From contig NZ_BMUL01000007.1 of assembly GCF_014650175.1 (NCBI RefSeq), positions 1-64,000 of the forward strand: a stretch of 64,000 nt of DNA, in the 5' to 3' direction. Source of the stretch: Streptomyces termitum. GTDB lineage: Bacteria > Actinomycetota > Actinomycetes > Streptomycetales > Streptomycetaceae. Position 1 is the stretch's first letter, and each line of letters begins with the position of its first letter. The notes below the pieces were generated by a model. It searched no databases. It was not told where the DNA came from and saw only the letters and a list, made by a program, of their open reading frames with translations. The translations under genes were made by a program, and so were the position numbers. Shown here piece by piece: positions 19,730-27,577 of the stretch.

Positions 19730-20347
19730 ATGCGTCCACACGGAGACGAGTACGGACACGAGTTCGGCCACGGTCACGGCCGGGGAGCCGGGCGTGGAGG
19801 TCGTGGGCCCGGGATGTGGGGTGACGCCGAGGGGCGCCGCGCTGCCTTCGGGCCCTTCGGCCCCGGGTTCGGCCCCTTCGAGCGGGGCCGGGGTGGCGGC
19901 CGGGGGAGGGCGCGGCGCGGCGACGTGCGCGCCTCGATCCTGGCGCTGCTGAAGGACCGCCCGATGCACGGCTACGAGATGATCCAGGAGATCGGCGAGC
20001 GCAGCGGCGGGGCCTGGAAGCCCAGCCCCGGCTCGGTCTACCCGACCCTCCAGATGCTGGAGGACGAGGGCCTGATCGTCAGCGCCAGCGAGGGCGGCAA
20101 GAAGCTCTTCTCGCTCACCGACACCGGGCGGGAGGAGGCCGCCGCCGCACCGGACGCCCCCTGGGAGGAGGCCGGGCGCGGAGTCGACTGGGAGGCGCTC
20201 AACGAGGTGCGGCAGGCCGGGTTCGGCCTGATGGAGGCGTTCGGCCAGGTCTGGAAGACCGGCAGCCCCGAGCAGCGCCGCAAGGCCGTCGAGCTGATCG
20301 GCGAGACCCGCAAGAAGCTGTACCTGATCCTCGCCGACGAGCACTGA
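19730..20347 (+). CDS. PadR-family transcriptional regulator
   Basis: A 205-residue PadR regulator. Residues 1-62 are a Gly/His/Arg-rich, low-complexity tail (HEFGHGHGRGAGRGGRG). The PadR winged helix follows at about 63-140 (VRASILALLKDRPMHGYEMI, GSVYPTLQMLEDEGLI, GKKLFSLTDTGREE) and a helical dimerisation region ends the protein. The basic tail may add non-specific DNA binding. The ATG at 19730 is preceded by GGAAGG. Its target may be itself through the palindrome at 19669; no transporter gene sits next to it, unlike many PadR loci. Confidence 0.85.
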   Translation: MRPHGDEYGHEFGHGHGRGAGRGGRGPGMWGDAEGRRAAFGPFGPGFGPFERGRGGGRGRARRGDVRASILALLKDRPMHGYEMIQEIGERSGGAWKPSPGSVYPTLQMLEDEGLIVSASEGGKKLFSLTDTGREEAAAAPDAPWEEAGRGVDWEALNEVRQAGFGLMEAFGQVWKTGSPEQRRKAVELIGETRKKLYLILADEH

Positions 20348-20357
20348 GCCGGGAGGG

Positions 20358-20397
20358 CGACGGGCCCCGGGCGGCACCTGCCGCCCGGGGCCCGTCG
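20358..20397. terminator. Bidirectional terminator after padR
   Basis: A perfect 19-base inverted repeat (outer bases CGACGGGCCCCGGGC) with a 2-base centre, 10 bases after the PadR stop and between convergent genes. Confidence 0.85.
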
Positions 20398-20418
20398 TGG
20401 TCCGTCGTGCCGGTGGTG

Positions 20419-20847
20419 TCAGGCGACCAGGCCCGCGAGCTTGCGCAGCGACTCGTTCAGCGCCGCCGTCGCCGAATCCTTCAGCTTCCCCGCCATCAGC
20501 GCCACCGCCGCCCCGGTGAACTCGCCGTCGACGCGGACCGCCGTCCCGCCGTCCGCGTCCGCCAGGGAGTAGCGGGTTCCGACGATCACGCCCATCGGCC
20601 CCTTGCCCCGGATCGCGAGGACCCTGCCCTCCTCCAGTTCCTCGACCGTCCAGAGCACCTCGGCCGGGAAGCCCATCAGCTTCATGTTCTCGGTGAAGGT
20701 GGCACCGGCCGCCAGCGTCTCGGGCCCGCCGTCCGGGAAGCTGGTGTGGGTGGCGTTCCACTCCCCGTACGAGCCGAAGTCGGTGAGGCGCTCCCACACC
20801 TTCCCGGACGGTGCCTCGATCCGTGCCTCCGCGCTGACTTCGGCCAT
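20419..20847 (-). CDS. SRPBCC (START/polyketide-cyclase-like) family protein
   Basis: A 142-residue SRPBCC-fold protein: EARIEAPSGKVWERLTDFGSYGEWNA is the classic N-terminal strand-helix, and the C-terminal long helix SATAALNESLRKLAGL closes the hydrophobic pocket. Such proteins bind lipids, polyketides or other hydrophobic ligands; some mycobacterial relatives (Rv0910 type) are called toxins, but no antitoxin is seen here. The ATG at 20847 matches family starts. Confidence 0.82.
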   Translation of the reverse strand: MAEVSAEARIEAPSGKVWERLTDFGSYGEWNATHTSFPDGGPETLAAGATFTENMKLMGFPAEVLWTVEELEEGRVLAIRGKGPMGVIVGTRYSLADADGGTAVRVDGEFTGAAVALMAGKLKDSATAALNESLRKLAGLVA

Positions 20848-20915
20848 GACGCCACCCCTTCACGCGTACCGCTGGGTTCTGGTGTCGCGGAACGTAGCCC
20901 CGGGGGCGCGAACAT

Positions 20916-21140
20916 TCAATACTGATGAACCGTCAGTTCTGCGGCGGCGGGACCCGTACCGTTCCCGATCCACCGGATCTCGGCCCCGTCGAAGGAGTCC
21001 GAGACGCGTGGCCCGCCGTCCTCCTCGTGCCGGTGGAAGGCCGCCCAGAACAGATCGCCCGGCAGCGCATCCCGGGGGGCGTACACCCGGTACACGAACT
21101 CCCGGCCGTCGGCCGCGCACAGACCCACCATCCAGAACAC
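20916..21140 (-). CDS. Small hypothetical protein
   Basis: A 74-residue reading frame (FVYRVYAPRDALPGDLFWAA, VSDSFDGAEIRWIGNGTG) with convincing amino-acid composition but no family I recognise. The start is GTG 21140 or ATG 21131; no strong Shine-Dalgarno is present. It lies just upstream of the SRPBCC gene on the same strand (68-base gap), so the two could be cotranscribed. Confidence 0.5.
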   Translation of the reverse strand: MFWMVGLCAADGREFVYRVYAPRDALPGDLFWAAFHRHEEDGGPRVSDSFDGAEIRWIGNGTGPAAAELTVHQY

Positions 21141-21196
21141 GTGGGAAAGACGCTCCCGGACCGCCTCCCGGTTGCGCCGCCGGGCGGCCGGAACAG

Positions 21197-21281
21197 GGCG
21201 GCGCGCGCGAAATCAAGGCGGCGCGCGCCGTGTCGGCCACATCGGCCGGATCTCCTCCCCGAGGAGGAGGCGGCGCGCGCG
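21197..21281. repeat. Three GGCGGCGCGCGC repeats
   Basis: Copies at 21197, 21217 and 21269 in the divergent spacer between the small hypothetical gene and the Clp-like gene. The third follows a CTCCTCCCCGAGGAGGAG inverted repeat. Possible operator array or low-complexity drift. Confidence 0.4.
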
Positions 21282-21360
21282 GACGCACGACTCCGGTGGG
21301 ACGCGGACATGGTTCTCGGCGGTGATGACCGGGACGGGGCCCGGCTGATGGGGTGGGAGG

Positions 21361-21945
21361 GTGCACCCTCCCGTCCCGTCGCGCTCCACCCCGCCCCCGG
21401 CGTCCGCCGGTCCGGCACCCCTGCTCGCCACCGTGGTCGGCGCCGCGCGCCGCCGCGCCCGCCGGGACGGCGACCGCCAGGTCGACACCGCCCACCTGCT
21501 GCACGCCCTCGTCGAGTCCGACCCCGAGACCCGCGCCGCCTTCGACGGCGAGCAGCGCGTCACCCGGGTCCTCGGCTACCTCGTCCAGCGCTCCATCGGA
21601 TACGGGCTCCGCTGGCAGCGGTCCGCCGAGGGCGACGGCGCCCCGTCGCCGCTGCCCGCCGCGCGGGCCGGGGAGGGGGCGGGGCGGCGCACCGCCCGCT
21701 GGTCCCCGGCCGCCGCCGCGGCCCTGGAGGAGGCCCTGCGCCGGGCCGCCGCCCGCGGCGAGGAGCACCCCCGCGGGCTCGACCTGCTCGCCGGACTCGC
21801 CGCCGACCCCACCAGCCGGGCCGGCGAGGTGCTCCGGCACGCCGGGATCGACCCGCCGGTGCTCGGCGCCCGCGCCCTCGCCCTCGCCGCGGCGCTCGCC
21901 CTGCCGGAGGGCGACATCCGGTCCTTACCGGACGCGAGGTTCTGA
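21361..21945 (+). CDS. Clp N-terminal (Clp R) domain protein
   Basis: A 194-residue protein with two Clp_N-type repeats, the first at about 22-75 (LLATVVGAARRRARRDGDR, DTAHLLHALVE) and the second at about 112-190 (SPAAAAALEEALRRAAARGEE, LDLLAGLA). The repeats are joined by a Gly/Ala linker. There is no AAA+ ATPase domain, so it is not a Clp chaperone but possibly an adaptor, substrate binder or regulator. The GTG start is preceded by GGGAGG. Confidence 0.75.
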   Translation: MHPPVPSRSTPPPASAGPAPLLATVVGAARRRARRDGDRQVDTAHLLHALVESDPETRAAFDGEQRVTRVLGYLVQRSIGYGLRWQRSAEGDGAPSPLPAARAGEGAGRRTARWSPAAAAALEEALRRAAARGEEHPRGLDLLAGLAADPTSRAGEVLRHAGIDPPVLGARALALAAALALPEGDIRSLPDARF

Positions 21946-22029
21946 CCCCGCCCCAGGGGGCCGCGCCGGCCCGTCTCACCAGGTGCGACGGGGGTTACGC
22001 ACCTGACCGGGGCCTGCCATCATGGCCCG

Positions 22030-23022
22030 ATGCACGCGTCTCAGGGGAGAAGCGCCGGCCTGGGACTCGCCCTGGCCTCGGCCTTCGCATTCGGTGGTTC
22101 GGGAGTGGCGGCCAAGCCGCTGATCACGGCGGGGCTCGACCCGCTCCACGTCGTCTGGCTCCGGGTCGCCGGTGCCGCGCTCGTCATGCTGCCCGTGGCC
22201 TGGCACCACCGGGGCCTGCTGCGCCGCAAGCCCGGCCTGCTCATCGGCTTCGGCCTGTTCGCCGTCGCCGGCGTCCAGGCGTTCTACTTCGCCTCGATCT
22301 CCCGCATCCCGGTCGGCGTCGCCCTCCTCGTCGAGTACCTCGCCCCGGCGCTCGTCCTCGGCTGGGTCCGCTTCGTGCAGCGCCGCCCGGTCACCCGCGC
22401 CGCCGCCCTCGGCGTCGTCCTCGCGGTCGGCGGCCTCGCCTGCGTCGTCCAGGTCTGGTCCGGCCTGAGCTTCGACCTCCTCGGCCTGCTCCTCGCGCTC
22501 GCCGCCGCCTGCTGCCAGGTCGGCTACTTCGTCCTCTCCGAGCAGGGCGCCGACGAGGCCGAGCCCGCCGACCCGCTCGGCGTGATCGCCTACGGCCTGC
22601 TCATCGGCGCCCTCGTCCTCACGGCCGTCGCCCGCCCGTGGGGGATGGACACCGCGGTCCTCACCGGGCGGGCCGACCTCGACGGCACCTCCGTGCCGGC
22701 CTGGCTGCTGCTCGGCTGGATCGTCCTGATCGCCACCGTCCTCGCGTACGTCACCGGCGTCGTCTCGGTGCGCCGGCTCTCCCCGCAGGTCGCCGGAGTG
22801 GTGGCCTGCCTGGAGGCGGTCGTCGCCACCGTCCTCGCCTGGGTGCTGCTCGGCGAGCACCTGGGGACCCCGCAGCTCCTAGGCGGCGCGCTCGTCCTGT
22901 TCGGCGCGCTCATCGCCCAGTCCAGCGCCCCCAAGCCGCCGTCCGGCGGGCCCGTCGCGGGCTCCGACGGCGAGGAGCCGGAGCGCGCGGGGGAGTTGTC
23001 GGCCGGCCGGACCGCCCCGTAG
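22030..23022 (+). CDS. EamA-family (DMT superfamily) transporter
   Basis: A 330-residue drug/metabolite transporter with ten predicted helices in two EamA repeats (first: AFAFGGSGVAAKPLI, VGVALLVEYLAPALVLGW; second: LLIGALVLTAVA to LLGEHLGTPQLLGGALVLFGA). The substrate is unknown; relatives export amino acids and metabolites. It is followed by a short open frame with a polyproline motif and a second EamA gene, suggesting one locus of related exporters. The C-terminal tail of about 35 residues is hydrophilic. Confidence 0.87.
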   Translation: MHASQGRSAGLGLALASAFAFGGSGVAAKPLITAGLDPLHVVWLRVAGAALVMLPVAWHHRGLLRRKPGLLIGFGLFAVAGVQAFYFASISRIPVGVALLVEYLAPALVLGWVRFVQRRPVTRAAALGVVLAVGGLACVVQVWSGLSFDLLGLLLALAAACCQVGYFVLSEQGADEAEPADPLGVIAYGLLIGALVLTAVARPWGMDTAVLTGRADLDGTSVPAWLLLGWIVLIATVLAYVTGVVSVRRLSPQVAGVVACLEAVVATVLAWVLLGEHLGTPQLLGGALVLFGALIAQSSAPKPPSGGPVAGSDGEEPERAGELSAGRTAP

Positions 23023-23032
23023 GGTGCCGGGC

Positions 23033-23068
23033 ATGCACGCGACCGTCCTTCCGCCTCCCGCCGTCTAG
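23033..23068 (+). CDS. Candidate leader peptide (11 residues, Pro-Pro-Pro)
   Basis: ATG 23033 opens an 11-codon frame, [11 protein letters not shown], ending in TAG. AGGGTG lies about 7 bases upstream. The three consecutive prolines near the end could stall ribosomes, and a 6-base-stem hairpin (CCGACG-GCTTT-CGTCGG, 23076-23092) follows. Together with a 275-base untranslated stretch before the next EamA gene this has the layout of a translation-sensing leader. A chance frame is equally possible. Confidence 0.35.
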   Translation: MHATVLPPPAV

Positions 23069-23343
23069 GACCTGTCCGACGGCTTTCGTCGGGTCCGGTC
23101 CGCACGGTGCGCACCCTTTCCCGAGGGGCCCGGTCGTACAGCCGAAGCGGCGGTACGGCTCCGAGGCGAGCGCGCCGGGCGACCCGCCCCGGTACGACGG
23201 CCGACCGGCAGGTCCTGGCGCGCGGTGACTCCTCCAAGGACGACGGGCCGGATCCGGCCGGGCGTTCCGCCGGTGTCCGCGCGGCCGACGACCCCCTTCC
23301 GTCCCGGTCCGCCCCGCGCGGACCGTCCTTCCGGAGCGATCAC

Positions 23344-24330
23344 GTGCCGAACTCACCCGTCCCGTCCGCGCTGCCCGTCGGGCGCAGCCTGGTCTACCTC
23401 GTCGTCGCCGGAGTCGCCTGGGGCACCGCCGGCGCCGCCGGGTCCCTCGTCTTCCGCAACAGCGACATGGGCCCGCTCGCCCTCTCCTTCTGGCGCTGCG
23501 CCGGCGGCCTCCTGCTGCTGCTCGCCGTCCCGGCCCTGCGCGCGCTGCGCCGGGGGCGGCGGTCCCGGACCGCCGCGCCCGCCGCCGAACCGCGCCGGAT
23601 CCTGCTCGTCCGCGTCGTCGGCACCGGCCTCGGCCTCGCCGTCTTCCAGACCGCCTACTTCGCCGCCGTCGAGTCCACCGGCCTCGCGGTCGGCACGGTC
23701 GTCACCCTCGGCGCGGGCCCCGTCCTCATCGCGGCCGGCGCCCGCGTCACCATGGGCGAGCGCCTCGGCCTCGGCGGTCTCGCGGCCGTCGTCGGCGCCC
23801 TCGCCGGGCTCACCGTCCTCGTCCTGGGCGGCGGGGGCGCCGAGGTCCGGCCCGCCGGTGTCGGCTACGCGGTCCTCTCCGCCGCCGGGTTCGCCTCCCT
23901 CACCCTGCTCACCCGTTGGCTCGGCAGCCGGGGCGGCGGCGCCGGCTCGCTGACGACCACCGCGTGGAGCTTCGGCGTCGGCGCCGTCGCGGTGCTGCCG
24001 TTCGCGCTGTTCGAGGGGCTGCTGCCGCACACCGAGGACGTGGTGCGGCTGCTGCTCCTGCTGCTGTACGTGGCCGCGATCCCGACCGCGCTCGCCTACG
24101 CCCTGTACTTCGCGGGCGCCGCGGTCGTCCGGGCCGCCACCGTCTCCGTGATCATGCTCCTGGAGCCGGTCAGTGCCGCGCTGCTGGCGGTCACCCTGCT
24201 CGGCGAGGAGCTGACCGCGACGACGGTGCTCGGGACCGTGCTGCTGCTCGCCGCGGTCACCGGACTCGCCTTCGCGGAGGCCCGGACGGCGGCGGAGCGG
24301 CGCAGGGCGGCCGCACCCGCCGCCGCGTAG
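23344..24330 (+). CDS. EamA-family (DMT superfamily) transporter
   Basis: A 328-residue ten-helix transporter with two EamA repeats ([19 protein letters not shown], ending with [20 protein letters not shown]). It differs enough from the upstream EamA protein to be a paralogue rather than a recent duplicate. GTG 23344 is taken as the start because helix 1 begins about 15 residues later and GGAGCG precedes it; the open frame continues upstream without protein character. The 320-base leader contains the candidate polyproline peptide, which may control this gene. Confidence 0.83.
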   Translation: MPNSPVPSALPVGRSLVYLVVAGVAWGTAGAAGSLVFRNSDMGPLALSFWRCAGGLLLLLAVPALRALRRGRRSRTAAPAAEPRRILLVRVVGTGLGLAVFQTAYFAAVESTGLAVGTVVTLGAGPVLIAAGARVTMGERLGLGGLAAVVGALAGLTVLVLGGGGAEVRPAGVGYAVLSAAGFASLTLLTRWLGSRGGGAGSLTTTAWSFGVGAVAVLPFALFEGLLPHTEDVVRLLLLLLYVAAIPTALAYALYFAGAAVVRAATVSVIMLLEPVSAALLAVTLLGEELTATTVLGTVLLLAAVTGLAFAEARTAAERRRAAAPAAA

Positions 24331-24390
24331 GCGGCCCGCCGGGAGCGCCTCCGTCTCCGCGCCGCCGGACGTGCTTCCGCGCCGCCGGGC

Positions 24391-25035
24391 TCACTCGTCG
24401 GCGGTGAGGCGGCGCAGCTGGTGGGCGCGGGCGGCGAGGTCGCCGGGACCGGCCCGTTCGGCGAGCCGCTCCGCGACCCCGCGCCGGACGTGCTCGGGCT
24501 TGTTGCCCGCGTACTTGAACTTCGCCCGCACCTCCGTCACCTCCAGGCTCAGCCCCCGGATGCCGGACAGCATCCGGCCGAAGGGGGCCTCGCCGGGGGC
24601 GGCCGGGGCGGTGCCGCCCTCCGGCTGGAAGTGGGCGACCTGCCGGTTCAGCAGCGCGGCCTTCTCCGCCGGGTCGTCCACCACGCGCGCGACGCAGCGC
24701 AGTTGGACCGCCGCGTAGTACGAGGTGGGCGTGCCGTGCTCGGCGGGCGCGCCCTCGGACGCGGTCCAGGTGCCGGGGACGTACACATAGTCGTCCACCA
24801 CGCTCAGCAGCACCTGCGGATCGGCCTCCAGGGCGCGCCACAGCGGGTTCGGCCGCGCGAGGTGGGTGATCACCCGGCCGTACGGGCCCGGCTCCGCGTC
24901 GTACCGGAAGTGCGCGGGCTGGACCCAGGGCGGGTCGCCGGGCAGGCCGTTGACGGCGAGCTGGCCGAAGGAGTGGCGGGCGAGCCACTCCCGCCACTCG
25001 GTCTCGTCGGCGGCGTCCCAGGGGTGGATGAGCAT
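24391..25035 (-). CDS. FMN-binding negative regulator (PaiB-like)
   Basis: A 214-residue protein of the PaiB family (FMN-binding negative transcriptional regulator): MLIHPWDAADETEWREWL at the N terminus, NPLWRALEADPQVLLSVV, and LRGLSLEVTEVRAKFKY-type residues near 170. PaiB-type proteins have the split-barrel flavin-binding fold; a real regulatory role is known only for the Bacillus prototype. GAGGAGG lies 6 bases before the ATG. It is downstream of, and probably cotranscribed with, the flavin-oxidase-fold gene 25083-25826. Confidence 0.83.
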   Translation of the reverse strand: MLIHPWDAADETEWREWLARHSFGQLAVNGLPGDPPWVQPAHFRYDAEPGPYGRVITHLARPNPLWRALEADPQVLLSVVDDYVYVPGTWTASEGAPAEHGTPTSYYAAVQLRCVARVVDDPAEKAALLNRQVAHFQPEGGTAPAAPGEAPFGRMLSGIRGLSLEVTEVRAKFKYAGNKPEHVRRGVAERLAERAGPGDLAARAHQLRRLTADE

Positions 25036-25082
25036 CGGTCCTCCTCGGAAGGGAGCGGGCGGGGAGAGAGGGGCGGGGCGGG

Positions 25083-25826
25083 TCAGCGGGGGAGTGCGGC
25101 GAGGTAGCCGGGCGGGGGGACGGCCGGGTCGAGGTCCGCCGACGGCACCGGGGTGCCGGTGCGCGGGGCGACCGGGACGACACCGGCCCAGTGCGGCAGG
25201 GCGAGGTCCTCGGGGTCGTCGTTCGGACCGCCCTCGCGGATCTTGGCCGAGACCTCCACCAGGTCCAGGCGGAGCACGGCGGTCGCGGCCAGCTCCTTGC
25301 CGTCGGCGGGGCGGGAGTCGGCCGCGCGGCCCGGGACGACCTGGTCGACGAGGGCGTCGAGCGCGGCGCGCAGCTCCTCGGGGTCGGTGACCCGGCGGGC
25401 GGTGCCGTGGACCACGACGGAGCGGTAGTTGAGCGAGTGGTGGAAGGCGGAGCGGGCCAGGACCAGGCCGTCGACGTGGGTGACGGTCAGGCAGACCGGC
25501 AGCCCCGGCTCGTCGGCGCCGTCCGCCCCGGCCGCCCGCAGCGGGCGGGAGCCGGTGGAGCCGTGCACGTACAGCCGCTCGCCGATCCGGCCGTAGAGGG
25601 TCGGCAGCACGACGGGCGCGCCGTCGCGCAGGAAGCCGAGGTGGCAGACGTACCCCTCGTCGAGGATCGCGTGGACCACCTCCCGGTCGTAGGAGGCGCG
25701 CTGCCGGGCGCGGGTGGGGACGGTGCGGCCGGTCGGGAGGTAGCCGGACCCGCTCCGGTCGGTGCCGGGCGCCCCCGCCGTCTCCGTGGTCCCGCTCGTC
25801 TCTCTGGTAGCCCCTCTGGTCGCCAT
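25083..25826 (-). CDS. Pyridoxamine 5'-phosphate oxidase-fold flavoprotein
   Basis: A 247-residue split-barrel protein (VVHAILDEGYVCHLGFL, GAPVVLPTLYGRIGERLYVHG, HHSLNYRSVVVHGTARRV). The LHGSTGSR-type phosphate-binding residues are replaced by YVHGSTGSRPLRA, so an FMN or related cofactor is likely. The N-terminal 35 residues are Thr/Gly-rich and disordered. The start at 25826 is supported by AAGGGGGAA. It is divergent from a MocR regulator, with a shared 40-base promoter region carrying a perfect palindrome, so it is a likely direct target. Confidence 0.83.
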   Translation of the reverse strand: MATRGATRETSGTTETAGAPGTDRSGSGYLPTGRTVPTRARQRASYDREVVHAILDEGYVCHLGFLRDGAPVVLPTLYGRIGERLYVHGSTGSRPLRAAGADGADEPGLPVCLTVTHVDGLVLARSAFHHSLNYRSVVVHGTARRVTDPEELRAALDALVDQVVPGRAADSRPADGKELAATAVLRLDLVEVSAKIREGGPNDDPEDLALPHWAGVVPVAPRTGTPVPSADLDPAVPPPGYLAALPR

Positions 25827-25851
25827 GGCGATTCCCCCTTGCTCCTCGTAT

Positions 25852-25863
25852 TGCACTAGTGCA
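25852..25863. promoter_or_regulatory. TGCACTAGTGCA palindrome, candidate MocR operator
   Basis: A perfect 12-base palindrome in the 39-base space between the divergent flavoprotein and MocR genes. It ends 2 bases before ATG 25866 (11 before GTG 25875) and overlaps any promoter for both genes, so MocR binding here would couple autoregulation with control of the flavoprotein pair. Confidence 0.65.
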
Positions 25864-25865
25864 TA

Positions 25866-27209
25866 ATGCTGTTTGTGCTAGGAGAGTATCGGATCGAAGG
25901 TCGTCGCGCATCGGAGATCGCCGCCAGCGTCGAGCGGGGCGTGGGCACCGGAGCCCTGGAGCCCGGACAGCACCTGCCGCCCATGCGGGAGTTGGCGGGG
26001 CTGCTGGGGGTGAATCCGAACACCGTCGCCGCCGCCTACCGCACCCTGCGCGAGCGCGGGGTCATCGAGACCGACGGGCGGCGCGGCAGCCGGGTGCGCC
26101 CCCGGCCCGCCACCACCGCCCGCGGCTCGCTGCGCGTCGAGGCCCCGCCCGGCGTCCGGGACGTCAGCCGGGGCAACCCCGACCTCGCCCTGCTGCCGCC
26201 GCTCGGCGACGCGCTCGCCGAGGCCGCCCGGCGGTACGCGGCCCGGCCCGGCCTCTACGGAGAGGCGCCCCTCGACCCGGACTTCGCCCGCCTCGCGCGC
26301 GCCGCCTTCGACGCGGACGGTGTCCCCGCCGGGCCGGTCGGTGTCGCCTCCGGCTCCCTCGACGCCGTCGAGCGGGTCCTCGCCGTCCGCCTCAGGCCCG
26401 GTGACGCCGTCGCCGTCGAGGACCCCGGCTGGGGCAGCCTCCTCGACCTCGTCCCCGCCCTCGGGCTGCGGCCCGTCCCCGTCGCCGTCGACGACGACGG
26501 GCCGCTCGCCGGGGAGGTCGAGCGGGCGCTCGACCGCGACGGGGCCCGCGCGGTGATCGTCACCGACCGGGCCCAGAACCCCACCGGGGCCTGCGTCTCC
26601 GCCGGGCGCGCCGCCGCGCTCCGCCGGATCCTCGCCGCCCGGCCCGGCGTGCTGCTCATCGAGGACGACCACGGCCACGGCATCGTCGACCGGCCGCTCC
26701 ACCCGCTCGCCGGGGTCACCGACCACTGGGCGCTGGTCCGCTCCGTCGCCAAGGCGTACGGCCCCGACCTGCGCATCGCCGCCTTCACCGGCGACCCCGA
26801 GACCGTCGACCGGGTCCTCGGCCGCCAGCGGCTCGGCCCCGGCTGGGTCAGCCGCCTCCTCCAGCAGACCGTCGCCCACCTGTGGACCACCGGCGCGGTG
26901 GACCCGGGGGCGGTCGCCGCCGCGTACGGGGAGCGGCGCGACGCCCTCGTGGCGGCCCTGGCCCGGCGGGGCGTCGCGGCGCACGGACGCGGCGGCATGA
27001 ACGTCTGGGTGCCGGTCGCCGACGAGACGGGCGCCGTCGCCCGCCTCCTCGCCGCCGGCTGGGCGGTCGCCCCCGGCGCCCGCTTCCGCCTCGCCGCGCC
27101 TCCGGCCGTCCGCCTCACCGTCTCCGAGCTCACCTCCCGCGACCTCGCCCCCCTCGCCGACGCCGTGGCCGCCGCGGCGGGCCCGGCCCCGGCCCGCACC
27201 TACGGGTAG
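25866..27209 (+). CDS. MocR/PdxR-type regulator (GntR HTH fused to aminotransferase)
   Basis: A 447-residue chimeric regulator: an N-terminal GntR winged helix (about 12-80; PPMRELAGLLGVNPNTVAAA, TLRERGVIET) fused to a fold-type I aminotransferase domain with the PLP lysine K296 (SVAKAYGPDLR) and the NPTG motif. MocR proteins sense PLP or an amino-compound aldimine and control vitamin B6, GABA or related genes. The flanking divergent gene is a PNP-oxidase-fold protein, which fits a B6-linked circuit. ATG 25866 and GTG 25875 are both possible; the palindrome immediately upstream makes the second start reasonable. Confidence 0.85.
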   Translation: MLFVLGEYRIEGRRASEIAASVERGVGTGALEPGQHLPPMRELAGLLGVNPNTVAAAYRTLRERGVIETDGRRGSRVRPRPATTARGSLRVEAPPGVRDVSRGNPDLALLPPLGDALAEAARRYAARPGLYGEAPLDPDFARLARAAFDADGVPAGPVGVASGSLDAVERVLAVRLRPGDAVAVEDPGWGSLLDLVPALGLRPVPVAVDDDGPLAGEVERALDRDGARAVIVTDRAQNPTGACVSAGRAAALRRILAARPGVLLIEDDHGHGIVDRPLHPLAGVTDHWALVRSVAKAYGPDLRIAAFTGDPETVDRVLGRQRLGPGWVSRLLQQTVAHLWTTGAVDPGAVAAAYGERRDALVAALARRGVAAHGRGGMNVWVPVADETGAVARLLAAGWAVAPGARFRLAAPPAVRLTVSELTSRDLAPLADAVAAAAGPAPARTYG

Positions 27210-27219
27210 GGGCCGGGGG

Positions 27220-27573
27220 TCAGCCCGCCAGGAGGCCGAGGAGCCGTGCCAGGGCGTCCGCGACGGGCTGCGCCACCGGGCCGACGGCGCTCGCGAGCAG
27301 GCCGAGCCGGGCCAGGGTGAGACCGCCCTCGGCCATGCCGCCGGGGTCGCGGGCGAGCACGGGCAGGGCCGCCTCGACGATCCCGGACTGCTCCCGGGTG
27401 AGGACGGCCCGGTCGCCCAGCTCCGCGAGCCGGGCCAGCAGCTCCTGGGCGGCTGCCTGGACCTCCTGGTTCTTCGTGATGTGGACGGTGCCGTGGTTGA
27501 AGCCGATGTTGCCGTCGCCGGTCTGCTGGACGACGGGTCCGTTGTAGGTCGTGTGACGGGTCGGTTCGGTCAT
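27220..27573 (-). CDS. Small protein with N-terminal NGPVVQQ-type motif
   Basis: A 117-residue soluble protein of unknown family. Residues 9-30 contain YNGPVVQQTGDGNIGFNHG, a Gly/Asn/Gln-rich beta-prone motif; the rest is alpha-helical and Leu/Ala-rich with two segments of 25-30 residues. The same motif occurs at the C terminus of the DUF6232 protein encoded 4 bases upstream, so the two proteins very probably interact or co-assemble through it. GGGGATGAGG serves as ribosome-binding region. Confidence 0.7.
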   Translation of the reverse strand: MTEPTRHTTYNGPVVQQTGDGNIGFNHGTVHITKNQEVQAAAQELLARLAELGDRAVLTREQSGIVEAALPVLARDPGGMAEGGLTLARLGLLASAVGPVAQPVADALARLLGLLAG

Positions 27574-27577
27574 GGCC

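Noticed and set aside
20925..23228. A 767-codon plus-strand frame across several genes
   Set aside because: Passes over the Clp-like and EamA genes in the wrong frame with Arg/Pro-rich sequence; no homology-like motifs.
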